Below, in pieces: positions 16,141 to 25,972 of a DNA stretch of 55,731 bases; the first letter of the stretch is position 1, and each line of letters opens with the position of its first letter. This stretch comes from Pseudomonas sp. ZH-FAD. GTDB taxonomy: Bacteria > Pseudomonadota > Gammaproteobacteria > Pseudomonadales > Pseudomonadaceae. The position numbers and the translations under genes are program-made. The DNA lies in NCBI RefSeq assembly GCF_002803095.1, contig NZ_PGLR01000038.1, positions 1 through 55,731 on the forward strand, read 5' to 3'. The notes beneath the pieces were generated by a model. That model did not search any database. It saw only the letters and a program-made list of their open reading frames with translations, and was not told where the DNA came from.

Positions 16141-16719
16141 TCAGTCGAGATTGGAAAGCAGTAGATTCAACGCGCCATCGAGATCGGCCTGTGCATACCC
16201 GATGCGTGCCATTACCTGAAGGCCAGGAAAGGCAAGGACCAAAAGGCGAGCCAACTCACGAGCATTTCTCGTACCGGCCAGTGAACCGTCTCCCTGCCCT
16301 CGCTCGATAACACTGTTCAACGCGTCCTCGATGTGACGGAAGTCCTCCATGACCCGCGCGCGGATCTCAGGATCATGCGGAGCCATCTCAACGCCTTGGT
16401 TGATGCTCATGCAGCCACGGGGCAGCTCGAACTCCCCGAGGTTGACGAAAAGCATGCGGAAGAACTCTTCTATCGCCGGACGGGCATGCCCCTGCGCCAA
16501 AACGCGATTCATGTCCTTTTCCCGTTCATTGCGATAGACATCAAAGGCAGTTATGAACAACTCACGCTTCCCGCCGAACGTGCCATAGAGGCTGCTCTTA
16601 CTCAGCCCTGTGGCCTCGAGCAAATCTACCATCGACGTAGCCTCATAGCCCTTGCGCCAGAACACGACCATGGCCTTGTACAGGACTTCGGTGGTGTTGA
16701 ATTCTTGCGGTCTGGCCAT
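16141..16719 (-). CDS. TetR-family regulator
   Basis: A 192-residue TetR/AcrR repressor. The N-terminal helix-turn-helix (about residues 8-55) includes EVLYKAMVVFWRKGYEATSMVDLLEATGLSKSSLYGTFGGK; the rest is a helical ligand domain (LPRGCMSINQGVEMA). It stands alone between pobA and an empty stretch. A 7-bp inverted repeat (CGAAAGG 16771-16777, CCTTTCG 16795-16801) lies 50-80 bp upstream and may be its own operator. The ligand is unknown. Confidence 0.88.
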   Translation of the reverse strand: MARPQEFNTTEVLYKAMVVFWRKGYEATSMVDLLEATGLSKSSLYGTFGGKRELFITAFDVYRNEREKDMNRVLAQGHARPAIEEFFRMLFVNLGEFELPRGCMSINQGVEMAPHDPEIRARVMEDFRHIEDALNSVIERGQGDGSLAGTRNARELARLLVLAFPGLQVMARIGYAQADLDGALNLLLSNLD

Positions 16720-16770
16720 GATCGGTACGGGGGCTCCGGAGCAACTAGGGCAGGTTTGATCGGTCCTATA

Positions 16771-16801
16771 CGAAAGGAAGGTAGCAGTTTTGGACCTTTC
16801 G
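16771..16801. promoter_or_regulatory. Inverted repeat, possible operator of the TetR gene
   Basis: CGAAAGG and CCTTTCG are exact complements spaced by 17 bp, upstream of the TetR start codon (16719). Autoregulation through such a site would be usual for the family, but the arms are short. Confidence 0.35.
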
Positions 16802-17205
16802 GTTCTGTATTATTTCCCATGCCCAACCAAACCCGAAGATAGGCACTCCAGTACTAGCGCTGAAAGGGCTACCGCCCCTGTTGCACGCGCAACTAATACT
16901 CCCGTAGTATCACGATGGTGGTTGTAGAGTGAGGGCTATCCAATGGGCCACTCCCGAAGGCAACATAAGCTGCCTATGGGAAGCGCCGCTGCTTCAATAG
17001 TGTGTCGACTCATACCCTAATTCGACGCACGCAGTATCAAGCAAGGGGGGGGTAACTGCTCGCTCGACACTCTGCAGCAGTACATGGCTGCAGCCACATA
17101 CCAGCCGCAAGGAGTCAAGAAGGCCTCTCACAAGACGGTGTGCGATGCAGAGCATAGATATTGCGCGTAGCTTCTGTTTCTACCTCCATGAGGGAGCCAT
17201 AGCCC
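16802..17205. other. Intergenic upstream of the LysR gene
   Basis: No gene is supported. Small dyads are visible (GTTGC-ACGC-GCAAC around 16880-16893; ATACT-CCCGT-AGTAT at 16896-16910) together with a run of eight G near 17045. A divergent promoter region for the TetR and LysR genes is expected here but cannot be placed. Confidence 0.4.
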
Positions 17206-18132
17206 ATGGACACCAGACAACTTCTCCTCGCCACCCGGCTCGCCGAAACCCTTCACTTTGGCAAGACAGCCGAGATTGAGAATATTGCCCAATCGGGCTT
17301 GAGCGCTCAGATCGCCAAGCTAGAAACAGAACTCGGCTTCCGGCTATTTGAACGTACCAGCCACCGTGTTTCTCTAACCGAAGCCGGCCATGCCTTCATT
17401 GAGCAAGCGCGTCTAATGCTGGGCAATATGAATAACACCATTCTCGAATGCAGGGCCATTTCTGAGAATAATCGTGGTGTATTGAAACTGGGATTCTTCG
17501 GTGACGCCGCCGGTGAGCTCACTCACCTGATCTTTTCGATGTTCCGGCAGGTAAATCCGGACATCCGCATGATCTTCACCGAGTTGACCATGACCAACCA
17601 AGTCCAAGCGCTCATCAGTGGCAAAGTAGATGCAGCGCTCGTCCGTATGCCCATCGACGATGAACGACTTGAATTTGACGTAATGTTCGATGAACCTCGC
17701 GTAGCTGCCGTGCCAGCCAGCCATACAATGGCTGACGCACCGCTCCTCCACATTTCGGACTTGATGGAACAACCCTTCGCTGTTGCTGGCGAAGGTGCCC
17801 CTGCTGAATGGGCGTCCTACTGGAGCTTGGGCCCGGAGCGACACGAGCCTTGCCGAGTCGGCGCACAGGTTCAGTCCATTCCAGAAAGCCTGGCTGCGGT
17901 TGCCTATTGCGGCGCATTCGATACTTTTCCGCTAACCGCCACTCGACTATTCAGCCATCCCGGGGTGCGTTACGTACCTTTGTCTGATGCACCACGAAGC
18001 ACTCTGGCACTGGCCACTTTAAAGGGTAATCGTAGCCCAGCAGTCCGATCGCTCCGACGTTGCGTGACAGAGACTCTAGAGCACTCCCTTGCATGCCTTC
18101 CCGAGGCACGCCGCTTTCGGGATACGTCCTAG
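17206..18132 (+). CDS. LysR-family transcriptional regulator
   Basis: A 308-residue LysR-type regulator with N-terminal helix-turn-helix (LLATRLAETLHFGKTAEIENIAQSGLSAQIAKLETELGFRLFERTSHRVSLTEAG, about residues 7-62) and a periplasmic-binding-like effector domain (GVLKLGFFGDAAGELTHLI). The first part departs from the norm with EIENIAQSGLSAQ in place of the usual LxxSQPAxSxQ. Start at 17206 after GGGAG. It faces the aminotransferase/aldehyde dehydrogenase genes and probably controls them; effector unknown. Confidence 0.88.
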   Translation: MDTRQLLLATRLAETLHFGKTAEIENIAQSGLSAQIAKLETELGFRLFERTSHRVSLTEAGHAFIEQARLMLGNMNNTILECRAISENNRGVLKLGFFGDAAGELTHLIFSMFRQVNPDIRMIFTELTMTNQVQALISGKVDAALVRMPIDDERLEFDVMFDEPRVAAVPASHTMADAPLLHISDLMEQPFAVAGEGAPAEWASYWSLGPERHEPCRVGAQVQSIPESLAAVAYCGAFDTFPLTATRLFSHPGVRYVPLSDAPRSTLALATLKGNRSPAVRSLRRCVTETLEHSLACLPEARRFRDTS

Positions 18133-18305
18133 GCTGGGCGGATTCCCTGCAGGATCGAGTGCCTGCATGAGTACCTGATTGCTCGGCAAAAACAGGCTGG
18201 GGTGTTAGCAGCGGGATTGCAGAGCCACAGAACTCAACTACCAAACCTGTGCGCCCGGCACTTTTGGTGATGAGGGGGGCCGTCCCTGGCTATCTCTCAA
18301 GAATC

Positions 18306-19652
18306 TTATTCTTCGCTATAAATAAGCCGAATAATGTCCTTTGTGGTTTCAATGTAGCCGCCAACATCTTCATCAGTCATTGGAAGCGTCAATCCAATTT
18401 GCCCACGGTGCACCGGGAAGTACCCTCGGGTTGCCATTTCAAGCGCATAGATATTCATACTGTCTTCATCGATTTTATTCCAATAATCTCGATGCGTTGT
18501 AATACTCTGACCAAGCTCTTTCGTGAATGCATAACCGAAGACGGAAAACGAACCAAAGACGATAAATGGGTATTTGAACTCTCGCGCCCAGGAATTCAGC
18601 TCAGTTTTGATTTTTTCCGCCATAGCATTAAGTCGCACATAGGCGTCCGCATCCATAGCCTCCAGACACGCACTACCAGCAGCACACGCCAGCGGATGTC
18701 CGTGGTGAGTGCCGGAAAGCATCACCTGATTGTCCTCCAGCACACGGAACACTTTGCGGCTTCCACCCACAGCACCGATCGGCAGACCACCGCCAATCAT
18801 TTTTCCAAGCACTGTCATATCCGGCTTGATTTGGTAAACACTTTGCAAGCCACCGTATGCCGCGCGGAGGGTGATGGTTTCATCAAAGATAAGTAGGATG
18901 CCAAGCTCTTCTGTAAGAGCCCTGATCTTTCGTACGAATTCCTTTTCAAGCTCGACGATACCGCCCGCACATGACTGTAGCTCCATGATAAGGCAAGCAA
19001 TCTCATCGGCATTGTTGCGCAGTATCGTCTCACACGCAGCAAAGTCGTTTTGGACAAGCACAACCACATTATCCGTTTTATAAGACGGAATCCCATCGGA
19101 GTCCGGCATGGCTTTTGGATTTAAGTCTGGACCAGGAAATGCACTTGGGTCGGGGTGAGCAGATACTGCAAGATCGTCGGAAAATCCGTGATAGCCACCT
19201 TCGAACTTGGCAATTTTATTTTTACCGGTATATCCCCTCGCAATTCGAATGGCACTCAAGCATGCCTCACTGGCAGAGCAGAAAAACTTCACCTGATCAA
19301 CAGACTCAATTCTGCTGCATATTTCCTTTGCCAAATCCAACTCATAGTCGGTCGGATTACCGAAAGAAAATCCTTTCGGGAGCATCTTCTGAATTGCATC
19401 CATGACCAGAGGATGATTATGCCCAAGCACATTGGTTGAAAAGTTGTTATTCAGGTCAAGCAACCGCCTCCCTTCGATTGTGTAGATATATTGACCATCG
19501 CCTTTATCAACAAATATCGCGTGAGGGCCGTAGGCGAACGTACGCCTACTAAATCCGCCCGGGATATAATCCTTGCCTCTTGCCGTCTCCTTCTTCGAAA
19601 GATGAAATGCTTCAGAAAATCTACTGATAGTTTGCTCGTAATTAGTTTTCAT
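18306..19652 (-). CDS. Class III aminotransferase, glutamate-1-semialdehyde aminomutase-like
   Basis: A 448-residue PLP enzyme of the class III aminotransferase family, closest in pattern to glutamate-1-semialdehyde aminomutase-like proteins. Visible are GHNHPLV and FEGGYHGFSDD, the PLP-binding Asp in LLIFDETITLRAA, and the catalytic Lys in VLGKMIGGGLPIGAVGG. The usual ETI/V segment is kept, but a full GSA mutase role is unlikely because a housekeeping hemL would be elsewhere. The gene is clearly richer in A/T than its neighbours and lacks a good ribosome-binding site, which suggests recent transfer. It is followed upstream on the same strand by the aldehyde dehydrogenase, so a joint role in amine conversion is likely. 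Substrate unknown. Confidence 0.8.
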   Translation of the reverse strand: MKTNYEQTISRFSEAFHLSKKETARGKDYIPGGFSRRTFAYGPHAIFVDKGDGQYIYTIEGRRLLDLNNNFSTNVLGHNHPLVMDAIQKMLPKGFSFGNPTDYELDLAKEICSRIESVDQVKFFCSASEACLSAIRIARGYTGKNKIAKFEGGYHGFSDDLAVSAHPDPSAFPGPDLNPKAMPDSDGIPSYKTDNVVVLVQNDFAACETILRNNADEIACLIMELQSCAGGIVELEKEFVRKIRALTEELGILLIFDETITLRAAYGGLQSVYQIKPDMTVLGKMIGGGLPIGAVGGSRKVFRVLEDNQVMLSGTHHGHPLACAAGSACLEAMDADAYVRLNAMAEKIKTELNSWAREFKYPFIVFGSFSVFGYAFTKELGQSITTHRDYWNKIDEDSMNIYALEMATRGYFPVHRGQIGLTLPMTDEDVGGYIETTKDIIRLIYSEE

Positions 19653-19735
19653 AAAAACTTATGACTTCAACATGGAGAAATGGCATTTTAAATATTCAGG
19701 TCTGTGACTAGCCCCACATCTGAACGTTGATGTAC

Positions 19736-21208
19736 TCAAAACGGATAAGGCCGGGGCATTCGTTGGACTGAGACCCACTGCGTAGTGGTGAACTCCTCAA
19801 TAGCCCAGTCGCCATTGAAGCGGCCTAGGCCCGAGTTCTTTTCACCACCAAACGGAACGTTGGGCTCATCCCCCACGGTGATGTCGTTGACGTGTGCCAT
19901 GCCCGAGTAGATCCGCCGCGCAAACTGAACGCCACGCTCTAGATTCCCGGTAAAGACCGCCGCTGACAGACCGAAGCGGGTATCGTTTGCCAACGCCAGG
20001 GCATGCTCAGCATCGCGGGCACGCATCAGCCCGGCAATTGGTCCGAAGATTTCCTCATATGCCAGCTCCATGTGTGGCTCGACCTCAAGGAATACATGGG
20101 GCGCGAACACTAGGCCTTGGGATTCCCCGGCATACGCTAGCAATGCCCCTTCGGTCCGGGCCTGCTCGACCTTCTTCTGGAGCCCGATGAACTGCTTGCG
20201 GTTAATGACCGGACCGACTGCGGTGGCCGGGTCCTTCGGGTCGCCCAGTCGCAGAGCACGGACGCGCTCGACAAAGCGAGCGGCGAACTCGTCGTAGATC
20301 GCATCCTCGACGATGATGCGGTTGACCGCCATGCAGATCTGTCCCTGATGCAGGAACTTGCCCACCACGGCCGCATGCACGGCCTGCTCTAGATCGGCAT
20401 CGGCCAGTACCACGAACGGATTGTTCCCCCCTAGTTCCAGGGCGACGTGCTTAAGGTATTCACCACCGCCGGCCTGACGGGCGATTCTCTGGCCAATCGG
20501 TGTCGAGCCGGTGAAGGAAATGAAGCTGGGGACCGGATGCTGAACGAACGCATCGCCGATCTCAGCTCCAGCCCCCACAACGACGCTAAACACGCCGGCC
20601 GGAAGCCCAGCCTCCTCGAACACCCGAGCCAACAGCAGACCACCGGTAACCGGCGTGTCGCTGGCTGGCTTTACGACCACCGCATTGCCCAGCGCCAGAG
20701 CCGGCGCGACCGAGCGCTGAGTCAGATGCAAGGGGAAGTTCCAGGGGCTGATCACACCAACCACACCCAGTGGTCGCCGATAGATGCGGCTTTCCTTGTC
20801 AGCCACATTCGTCTCTACGATTCGACCATGAACTCGATTCGGAAACGAAGCAGCCTCCAATGTAATCGCCTTGGCTGAGGCCCATTCGATTTCGGCCTTG
20901 ACCAAAGTGCTACCCGACTCGCGAATGATCCAGTTGACCAGTTCATCATGGCGTTCATCAAAGATCTGGGCAGCGCGCAGAAGCACCGCAGCTCGTGCTG
21001 CAGGCCCCTGTGCCGCCCACGCGGGTTGGACTTCGGCGGCCTTGGCATAGGCCAAATCCAGATCGCCCTGGTTTGCCAGGGGAATCTCCAGCAGCGGTAG
21101 CTCGGTAAAGGGGTCGGCAACCGTCATCGAACGGCCAGAGCTTCCTTCACGCCAAATCCCCGCCAGAGGTTGAAGGTGTAGGTCAGCGTAAACTTGAGAC
21201 TTTGTCAT
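19736..21208 (-). CDS. NAD(P)-dependent aldehyde dehydrogenase, aromatic-aldehyde type
   Basis: A 490-residue aldehyde dehydrogenase that would oxidise an aldehyde to its acid. Motifs: cofactor-binding ISPWNFPLHLTQRS and VVKPASDTPVTGG, SFTGSTPIGQRIA, the general-base Glu in ALELGGNNPFVV, the catalytic Cys in HQGQICMAVNRI, and EEIFGPIAG. The pattern resembles benzaldehyde/vanillin dehydrogenases, though substrate class cannot be proven from sequence. Start 21208 with GGAG upstream. Flanked by two aminotransferases, it would oxidise the aldehyde they produce. Confidence 0.85.
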   Translation of the reverse strand: MTKSQVYADLHLQPLAGIWREGSSGRSMTVADPFTELPLLEIPLANQGDLDLAYAKAAEVQPAWAAQGPAARAAVLLRAAQIFDERHDELVNWIIRESGSTLVKAEIEWASAKAITLEAASFPNRVHGRIVETNVADKESRIYRRPLGVVGVISPWNFPLHLTQRSVAPALALGNAVVVKPASDTPVTGGLLLARVFEEAGLPAGVFSVVVGAGAEIGDAFVQHPVPSFISFTGSTPIGQRIARQAGGGEYLKHVALELGGNNPFVVLADADLEQAVHAAVVGKFLHQGQICMAVNRIIVEDAIYDEFAARFVERVRALRLGDPKDPATAVGPVINRKQFIGLQKKVEQARTEGALLAYAGESQGLVFAPHVFLEVEPHMELAYEEIFGPIAGLMRARDAEHALALANDTRFGLSAAVFTGNLERGVQFARRIYSGMAHVNDITVGDEPNVPFGGEKNSGLGRFNGDWAIEEFTTTQWVSVQRMPRPYPF

Positions 21209-21404
21209 AGTAGTACTCCATTGCTTCGGCGCGGCGACTTCACGCCCGTGGACGAACCGTTAATAATCGGCGCGGAGATCGTCAGGCAGCAGAATGGGAG
21301 CATGGCCTGATACCAGACCACGACACTCTGCTATGAGTTGTTTTAGGCAGAGGCCATCGGTCCGCCGGCAAATCCGCCGGACTGATGCACCTGCCGTTTC
21401 GGGG

Positions 21405-22742
21405 TCAGACGGATCCGTCGGGACGCAGGCGCGAAAGCACCTTGCAGACTGCCTCGACCGCCTGATCGGCTTCCCCGCGGGATATCGTCAGAGGCGGAGA
21501 AAGCACCAGATTCGTTGCACTGCTGATGCGCACGATGACACCGGTTTCCTCACGAATGACATCAGGAATGTGCATCGCTAGCTCTGGCAAGGCTTGACGA
21601 GATGCCTTGTCGACCACCAACTCCAGAGCAACGCCAAGGCCGATCTGGCGAATCTCGCCGATGCAGGGGTGATCACGCAGAGAAGAGAACTGCTCGGCGA
21701 TGTACCCCCCCATTTCATTGGCGCGCTCGATCAAGCCTTCATCCTCGATAATGCGGAAATTCTCTAAAGCTATCGCGCAGGCGACGGGATGACCGCTGTA
21801 GGTGTACCCAACCGGATAGCCATGCCCTTCACGGACAACGTCAGATACCTCACGGGTCATCATCACTGCACCCAGCGGGATATAGCCGCTGGAAATACCT
21901 TTGGCAGTGACCAGAATGTCTGGTGTTACACCAAAACGCTCAGCCGCAAACCAGGTTCCAGTACGACCAAAAGCAGTCACCACTTCGTCGAAAATGAGCA
22001 GGATGCTGTGCCGACGCAATACTTCGGCCATTCTCGGCCAGTAATCAGACGGTGGAATCACCATACCGCCGACCCCCATAATCGGTTCTGCGATCATAGC
22101 GGCGATATTATCGGCACCAATTCTGGTGATGGTTGCTTCGAGCTCAGCGACGCAGAAGTCGGTTGTGTCCTGACCGTTGAAATACCAATTGCGGTAGCTA
22201 TGAGGAGGCGTCAGGTGAGCGACATTAGGAATCCCAGGGCCCGTACCCTCGGTTAGATCTGCGAAACCCGTAGCCGTACCTCCACCGCAGGCAAGACCGT
22301 GATACGCATTCTTTCGCGACAAGATCCAAGTCCGCGACGGTTCACCGCGTTTGTAGTGGTAGTACCGCGCCGTTTTGATCGCAGCATCGTCCCCCTCCGA
22401 GCCACCGCTGGTGAAGAAGCTCATTGATAGATCGCCGGGGGCCAACTGGGCCAACTTCTCGGCAAGCTCAATGGCCTTGTCATTGGAGAAGTCCCAGAAG
22501 CAGGTGAAGTATTCTAGTTGCTTGATCTGTCGCGCAGCGACCTCAGCAATCTCCTCGCGACCGTGCCCAATTTGGGCGAGCCACAAGCCGCCCGTGGCAT
22601 CCAAATACTGACGCCCATCAACGTCCCACAGCGAACACCCCTTCCCACGAGTGAAAATAGTGCGGCTGGACGTGGTGATCGGCAGGTGTGGATGCACGAC
22701 ATGCTTTCGATCAAGGCTGTAGAGGTCGTCGCTGGATTTCAT
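21405..22742 (-). CDS. Class III omega-aminotransferase
   Basis: A 445-residue PLP aminotransferase of the omega-amino acid:pyruvate type. Motifs: DATGGLWLAQIGHG, the Gly/Ser turn FFTSGGSEGDDAAIK, NAYHGLACGGG, the PLP Asp in LLIFDEVVTAFGRTG and the Schiff-base Lys in VTAKGISSGYIPLGAV. Its likely role is to move an amino group from an amine to pyruvate or 2-oxoglutarate, giving an aldehyde for the adjacent dehydrogenase. It lies 22 bp downstream of the APC permease, probably one operon. Confidence 0.88.
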   Translation of the reverse strand: MKSSDDLYSLDRKHVVHPHLPITTSSRTIFTRGKGCSLWDVDGRQYLDATGGLWLAQIGHGREEIAEVAARQIKQLEYFTCFWDFSNDKAIELAEKLAQLAPGDLSMSFFTSGGSEGDDAAIKTARYYHYKRGEPSRTWILSRKNAYHGLACGGGTATGFADLTEGTGPGIPNVAHLTPPHSYRNWYFNGQDTTDFCVAELEATITRIGADNIAAMIAEPIMGVGGMVIPPSDYWPRMAEVLRRHSILLIFDEVVTAFGRTGTWFAAERFGVTPDILVTAKGISSGYIPLGAVMMTREVSDVVREGHGYPVGYTYSGHPVACAIALENFRIIEDEGLIERANEMGGYIAEQFSSLRDHPCIGEIRQIGLGVALELVVDKASRQALPELAMHIPDVIREETGVIVRISSATNLVLSPPLTISRGEADQAVEAVCKVLSRLRPDGSV

Positions 22743-22764
22743 TTCTTGTTTACCTCGATCTTAC

Positions 22765-24183
22765 TTATTGGCATTGAGGAATTACGGGATTCGCAGGAAG
22801 TCGAATCGACTTGCGGCGACCGTTGAGTACTCCGAGGACTGCTGCGGCCAGCACGAGCCAGGGTAAAAGTGTGGCAATACCGTCCTTGGCACCACTGAGC
22901 TCACCGAAATTAGCGAAAGCGAGTAGAACCACTGCAAGGAGACCGCTACCACCGAGGGTCGGTGCCACCACCCCCTGCCAAACACCGCACTTTCTGGTCC
23001 TAAGGGAGAATCCCACGACGGCGAGAGCACCAAGCGCTTGCAGGACCAGAACACCAAAGGTTCCCAGCCCTACCATCCACATGTAGAGATGCTGGATCGG
23101 GTCGGCGTTGGTGAGGATGAAGGATCCGATAACCAGTAAAGTGCAGGCAGTCAGCACAACACTCGCGACATGCGGGCTCGAATGCTTTGTATGAACCTGA
23201 CTCAACCGGAGTGGAACGAAACTGGACCGTCCGAGGGCAAACAGGTAGCGACACAAGGCGTTATGAAAAGCCAGCAGCACCGCAAATACGCTGGTGACTA
23301 CGAGAATCTTCATGATGTCGGTCGACCACTCACCGACATACTGGGTGTTCGCGTTAAACACGAAGTTGATCATGTCGGCCCCGGCCACTGCTTGAACATC
23401 TTGGTTCGCATAGGCAAGCCCCAAGCACCAAGTGGTAAGGGTGTAGAACACTCCGATAATCGCGATGGCGATGTAGGTGGCAAGCGGAACCGTCCGATTT
23501 GGATTCTTGGCCTCTTCTCCGTACAGCGTCGTGGACTCGAACCCAACGAAGCAGCAGAAGGCGAACATCAGAGCGACACCCAAGCCAGGGCCGGCAATCT
23601 CGGAGGGGCGAAAACCGGCCCATGAGAAGTCGCTGGCATTGGTTTGCAGAATGACTGCAACATCGAACACTAGGAGTATCAGCACCTCGAGGACCATCAG
23701 AACGCCAAGGATTTTGGCAGATAGATTTACGTCCAGGTAACCGAAGAGACCGACCAAGGCGATCACGAAAAGCGCCACCAAGCCCCAATCCAATTGGATG
23801 CCGGTAAATGAATTGACCACGTCCGCACCGAAAGCCGCGAACTGACCGTAGATACCAGTAAGCATGCAGATGTAGGCGAGCAAGGCCACGCCTGCTGCAG
23901 CATGTCCCGCCATCCGACCCAACCCCTGATTGACCAGCTCGGCGAAACCACCGGCGCTAACTACGTACCGGCTCATCGCTGCGAAACCGATTGCGAACAG
24001 CAAGAGCACAATCGAAGCGATCAGATAGATACCAGGAGCCCCCGAGCCTCCTACGGCAAATACGACTGGCCCAGCGCCTAAAGTGGCACCAAGCGGCGCT
24101 GCCGCAGCAATTACGAAGAAAACGATATCGGACACACCCAAGGATGCGGTCTTTAGTTGTTGTTGCGATGCCCCTTGTTGCAT
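22765..24183 (-). CDS. APC-family amino acid/amine permease
   Basis: A 472-residue inner-membrane transporter with about twelve membrane segments and the APC N-terminal signature LGVSDIVFFVIAAAAPLGATLGAGPVVFAVGGSGAPG, followed by CFVGFESTTLYGEEAKNPNRTVP in helix 6. The family moves amino acids and amines with protons. Start 24183 has GGGAGG upstream. First gene of a leftward run with an aminotransferase and, after a gap, the aldehyde dehydrogenase, so it probably imports their substrate. Confidence 0.88.
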   Translation of the reverse strand: MQQGASQQQLKTASLGVSDIVFFVIAAAAPLGATLGAGPVVFAVGGSGAPGIYLIASIVLLLFAIGFAAMSRYVVSAGGFAELVNQGLGRMAGHAAAGVALLAYICMLTGIYGQFAAFGADVVNSFTGIQLDWGLVALFVIALVGLFGYLDVNLSAKILGVLMVLEVLILLVFDVAVILQTNASDFSWAGFRPSEIAGPGLGVALMFAFCCFVGFESTTLYGEEAKNPNRTVPLATYIAIAIIGVFYTLTTWCLGLAYANQDVQAVAGADMINFVFNANTQYVGEWSTDIMKILVVTSVFAVLLAFHNALCRYLFALGRSSFVPLRLSQVHTKHSSPHVASVVLTACTLLVIGSFILTNADPIQHLYMWMVGLGTFGVLVLQALGALAVVGFSLRTRKCGVWQGVVAPTLGGSGLLAVVLLAFANFGELSGAKDGIATLLPWLVLAAAVLGVLNGRRKSIRLPANPVIPQCQ

Positions 24184-24633
24184 AAAGGCCTCCCGTCACG
24201 GACCAAGGCAGAACTGCTGTTGTTATTGGAGAAATGATTGTTCGGCCAAGGGCAGGAACTGGCAACCATCAAAGGCTGATCGTTCAATCGGGAGTCGTGA
24301 TTGCAGGACTGAACCAATCAAATGCTGAGTAAAGAGTGGGGCAGTACAGGTCAGATAAGGCCCCGGATAGAGCGGCCCCCGCTGCGCCCATAAATGTACT
24401 TGGGGATGGTCAATGGGGCTGTTGGCCATTCCGCCCAATCGTTACACGTTGCAACTACCCACGGCGCACCGCCGCCCATAGCCAGGCAGGATCGGAAATC
24501 GCGATTGATCAATCGCAATTCTGCCGTTGCCACACTCCACTCCCTCCTCGAAAAATGCTGGCATTTAGCGAAGGCCCGCAAAGGCCGACCGCCAAAGCAT
24601 GTCCAACACCACAACAATCATAAGGAGCAGCAC
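24184..24633. promoter_or_regulatory. Divergent control region between permease and porin
   Basis: These 450 bp separate the leftward permease from the rightward porin. No gene is supported; the ATG at 24394 extends the porin frame but lacks a signal peptide or ribosome-binding site. Promoters for both directions are expected here, though no operator can be assigned. Confidence 0.4.
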
Positions 24634-25959
24634 ATGCCGTTGATGTCCCATATCAAGCAATACACCCCACTGGCTCTAGCACTTTCGATCAGTTTTCCGA
24701 CTCACGCCTATGAGCTCTACAACCAGAACGGCAGCATCCTCAATGCCGACCTCGAAGCCATATTCGCGGTCATGCACAGCGATGAGAACTACGCCGTATT
24801 CGGGAATCGAGAGGCAGGCAGTTCCAATTGGCGCGAGGGGTATATCAAGTACGGCCTCAGTGGTAGTCAGGAACTTGGGGACAACGGCAGCCTGTACGGT
24901 GCCTTCAACCTTCTGAGCTCCGGTACCTGGGGTGATGGGGATGCAGGAGGCTTCACCGAGGGCACCGAGCGGCGTACAGACGTCGAAGATGCATACCTGG
25001 GCTGGCGCTCCGGAAACCTGTTTCCGGCACTCGGTGAAAACGGCATCGATATCTCTGCGGGTCGACAAGAAGTCATCATCGGTGACGGTTTCCTGATCAA
25101 GGGCGACGGGCTCAACTTCGGCGACGTTGACCTCGGAGCAGATTTCGACCGGGGGGGCGCTTACTACCTTGCAGCACGCAAGGCGTTCGACCAAACCGCA
25201 GTGCTCCGCCTGGGCGGCGAGAAGGGATGGCGAAGTGACATGGCATGGCTGAAATCGGATAACCGCGCTCAAGCAGAAACTGAGCTGGCCGTCGCCACCT
25301 TGGAACACGTCGCAGAGCCCGGCACTCTCGGCCTGACCTACATTCGCGGCCTGGACGTCAACGAACGCTTCGCAACTCCAGCCCAACTCGAGCGCGACGG
25401 CATGGACACCATCAGCCTGCGCGGTGTCGGTTCGCTCGGCGTGGAGAACCTCAATCTTTCCGCCGAGTACGCGACCCAGGATCGTAGCAGTGGTCGCGAG
25501 AACGCCTGGTACCTAGAGGGTAGCTGGACCTTCGCCGACCTGCCGTGGTCCCCGACAGCCACCTATCGCTACAGTCGCTTCTCCGAGGCCTTCGATCCCC
25601 TTTTCTACGGCATGAGCCGTGGATACGGCACTTGGTTCCAAGGCGAGGTGGCTGGTAACTACGCCGGCCCCTTCAACAGCAACACCCGCGTGCACCATGT
25701 CGGCCTGAAGGCTTCCCCGCTCGAAAACGTCACTCTAGGTGCCCTTTACTTTGACTTCGACCCAATCGACCGCGACCTGGGCAATTTCGGTGGCCAAGAG
25801 TTGGATTTGTACGCAGAGTGGATGGTCAACGATCACCTGCTGATCAGCCCGGTGGTCGGCTTCTACACGCCGGACCGCAGCGCCGACCAGGGAGGACTGC
25901 AACTAGGTGGCGACGACACCAACGCCTACGTGCAGTTGGTAGTCGGGACGTTCTTCTAA
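24634..25959 (+). CDS. Outer-membrane beta-barrel porin
   Basis: A 441-residue exported protein. MPLMSHIKQYTPLALALSIS (to about residue 25, cut after THA) is a signal peptide. The mature part alternates polar and hydrophobic residues with many aromatic girdle residues (WYLEGSWTFADLPW, THYRY-like strands) and ends in Phe, as outer-membrane barrels do. The layout resembles the alginate-export/OprE-like porins. The start at 24634 follows AAGGAG. Divergent from the permease, it likely admits the substrate of the amine pathway. Confidence 0.78.
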   Translation: MPLMSHIKQYTPLALALSISFPTHAYELYNQNGSILNADLEAIFAVMHSDENYAVFGNREAGSSNWREGYIKYGLSGSQELGDNGSLYGAFNLLSSGTWGDGDAGGFTEGTERRTDVEDAYLGWRSGNLFPALGENGIDISAGRQEVIIGDGFLIKGDGLNFGDVDLGADFDRGGAYYLAARKAFDQTAVLRLGGEKGWRSDMAWLKSDNRAQAETELAVATLEHVAEPGTLGLTYIRGLDVNERFATPAQLERDGMDTISLRGVGSLGVENLNLSAEYATQDRSSGRENAWYLEGSWTFADLPWSPTATYRYSRFSEAFDPLFYGMSRGYGTWFQGEVAGNYAGPFNSNTRVHHVGLKASPLENVTLGALYFDFDPIDRDLGNFGGQELDLYAEWMVNDHLLISPVVGFYTPDRSADQGGLQLGGDDTNAYVQLVVGTFF

Positions 25960-25972
25960 ACCCCGCCCCAGA

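Noticed and set aside
16070..16219. Short ORF starting MPTRLLFVLPLPNMG with AAGGA upstream
   Set aside because: Only 49 codons, overlaps the 3' end of the TetR gene antisense and its centre is the 16101-16118 palindrome.
18306..19652. Assigning hemL to the aminomutase-like gene
   Set aside because: Context is amine catabolism and composition is foreign; the tetrapyrrole role cannot be supported.
24394..24633. Upstream extension of the porin gene
   Set aside because: The added 80 residues are not signal-like; the ATG at 24634 has AAGGAG and a clear signal peptide.
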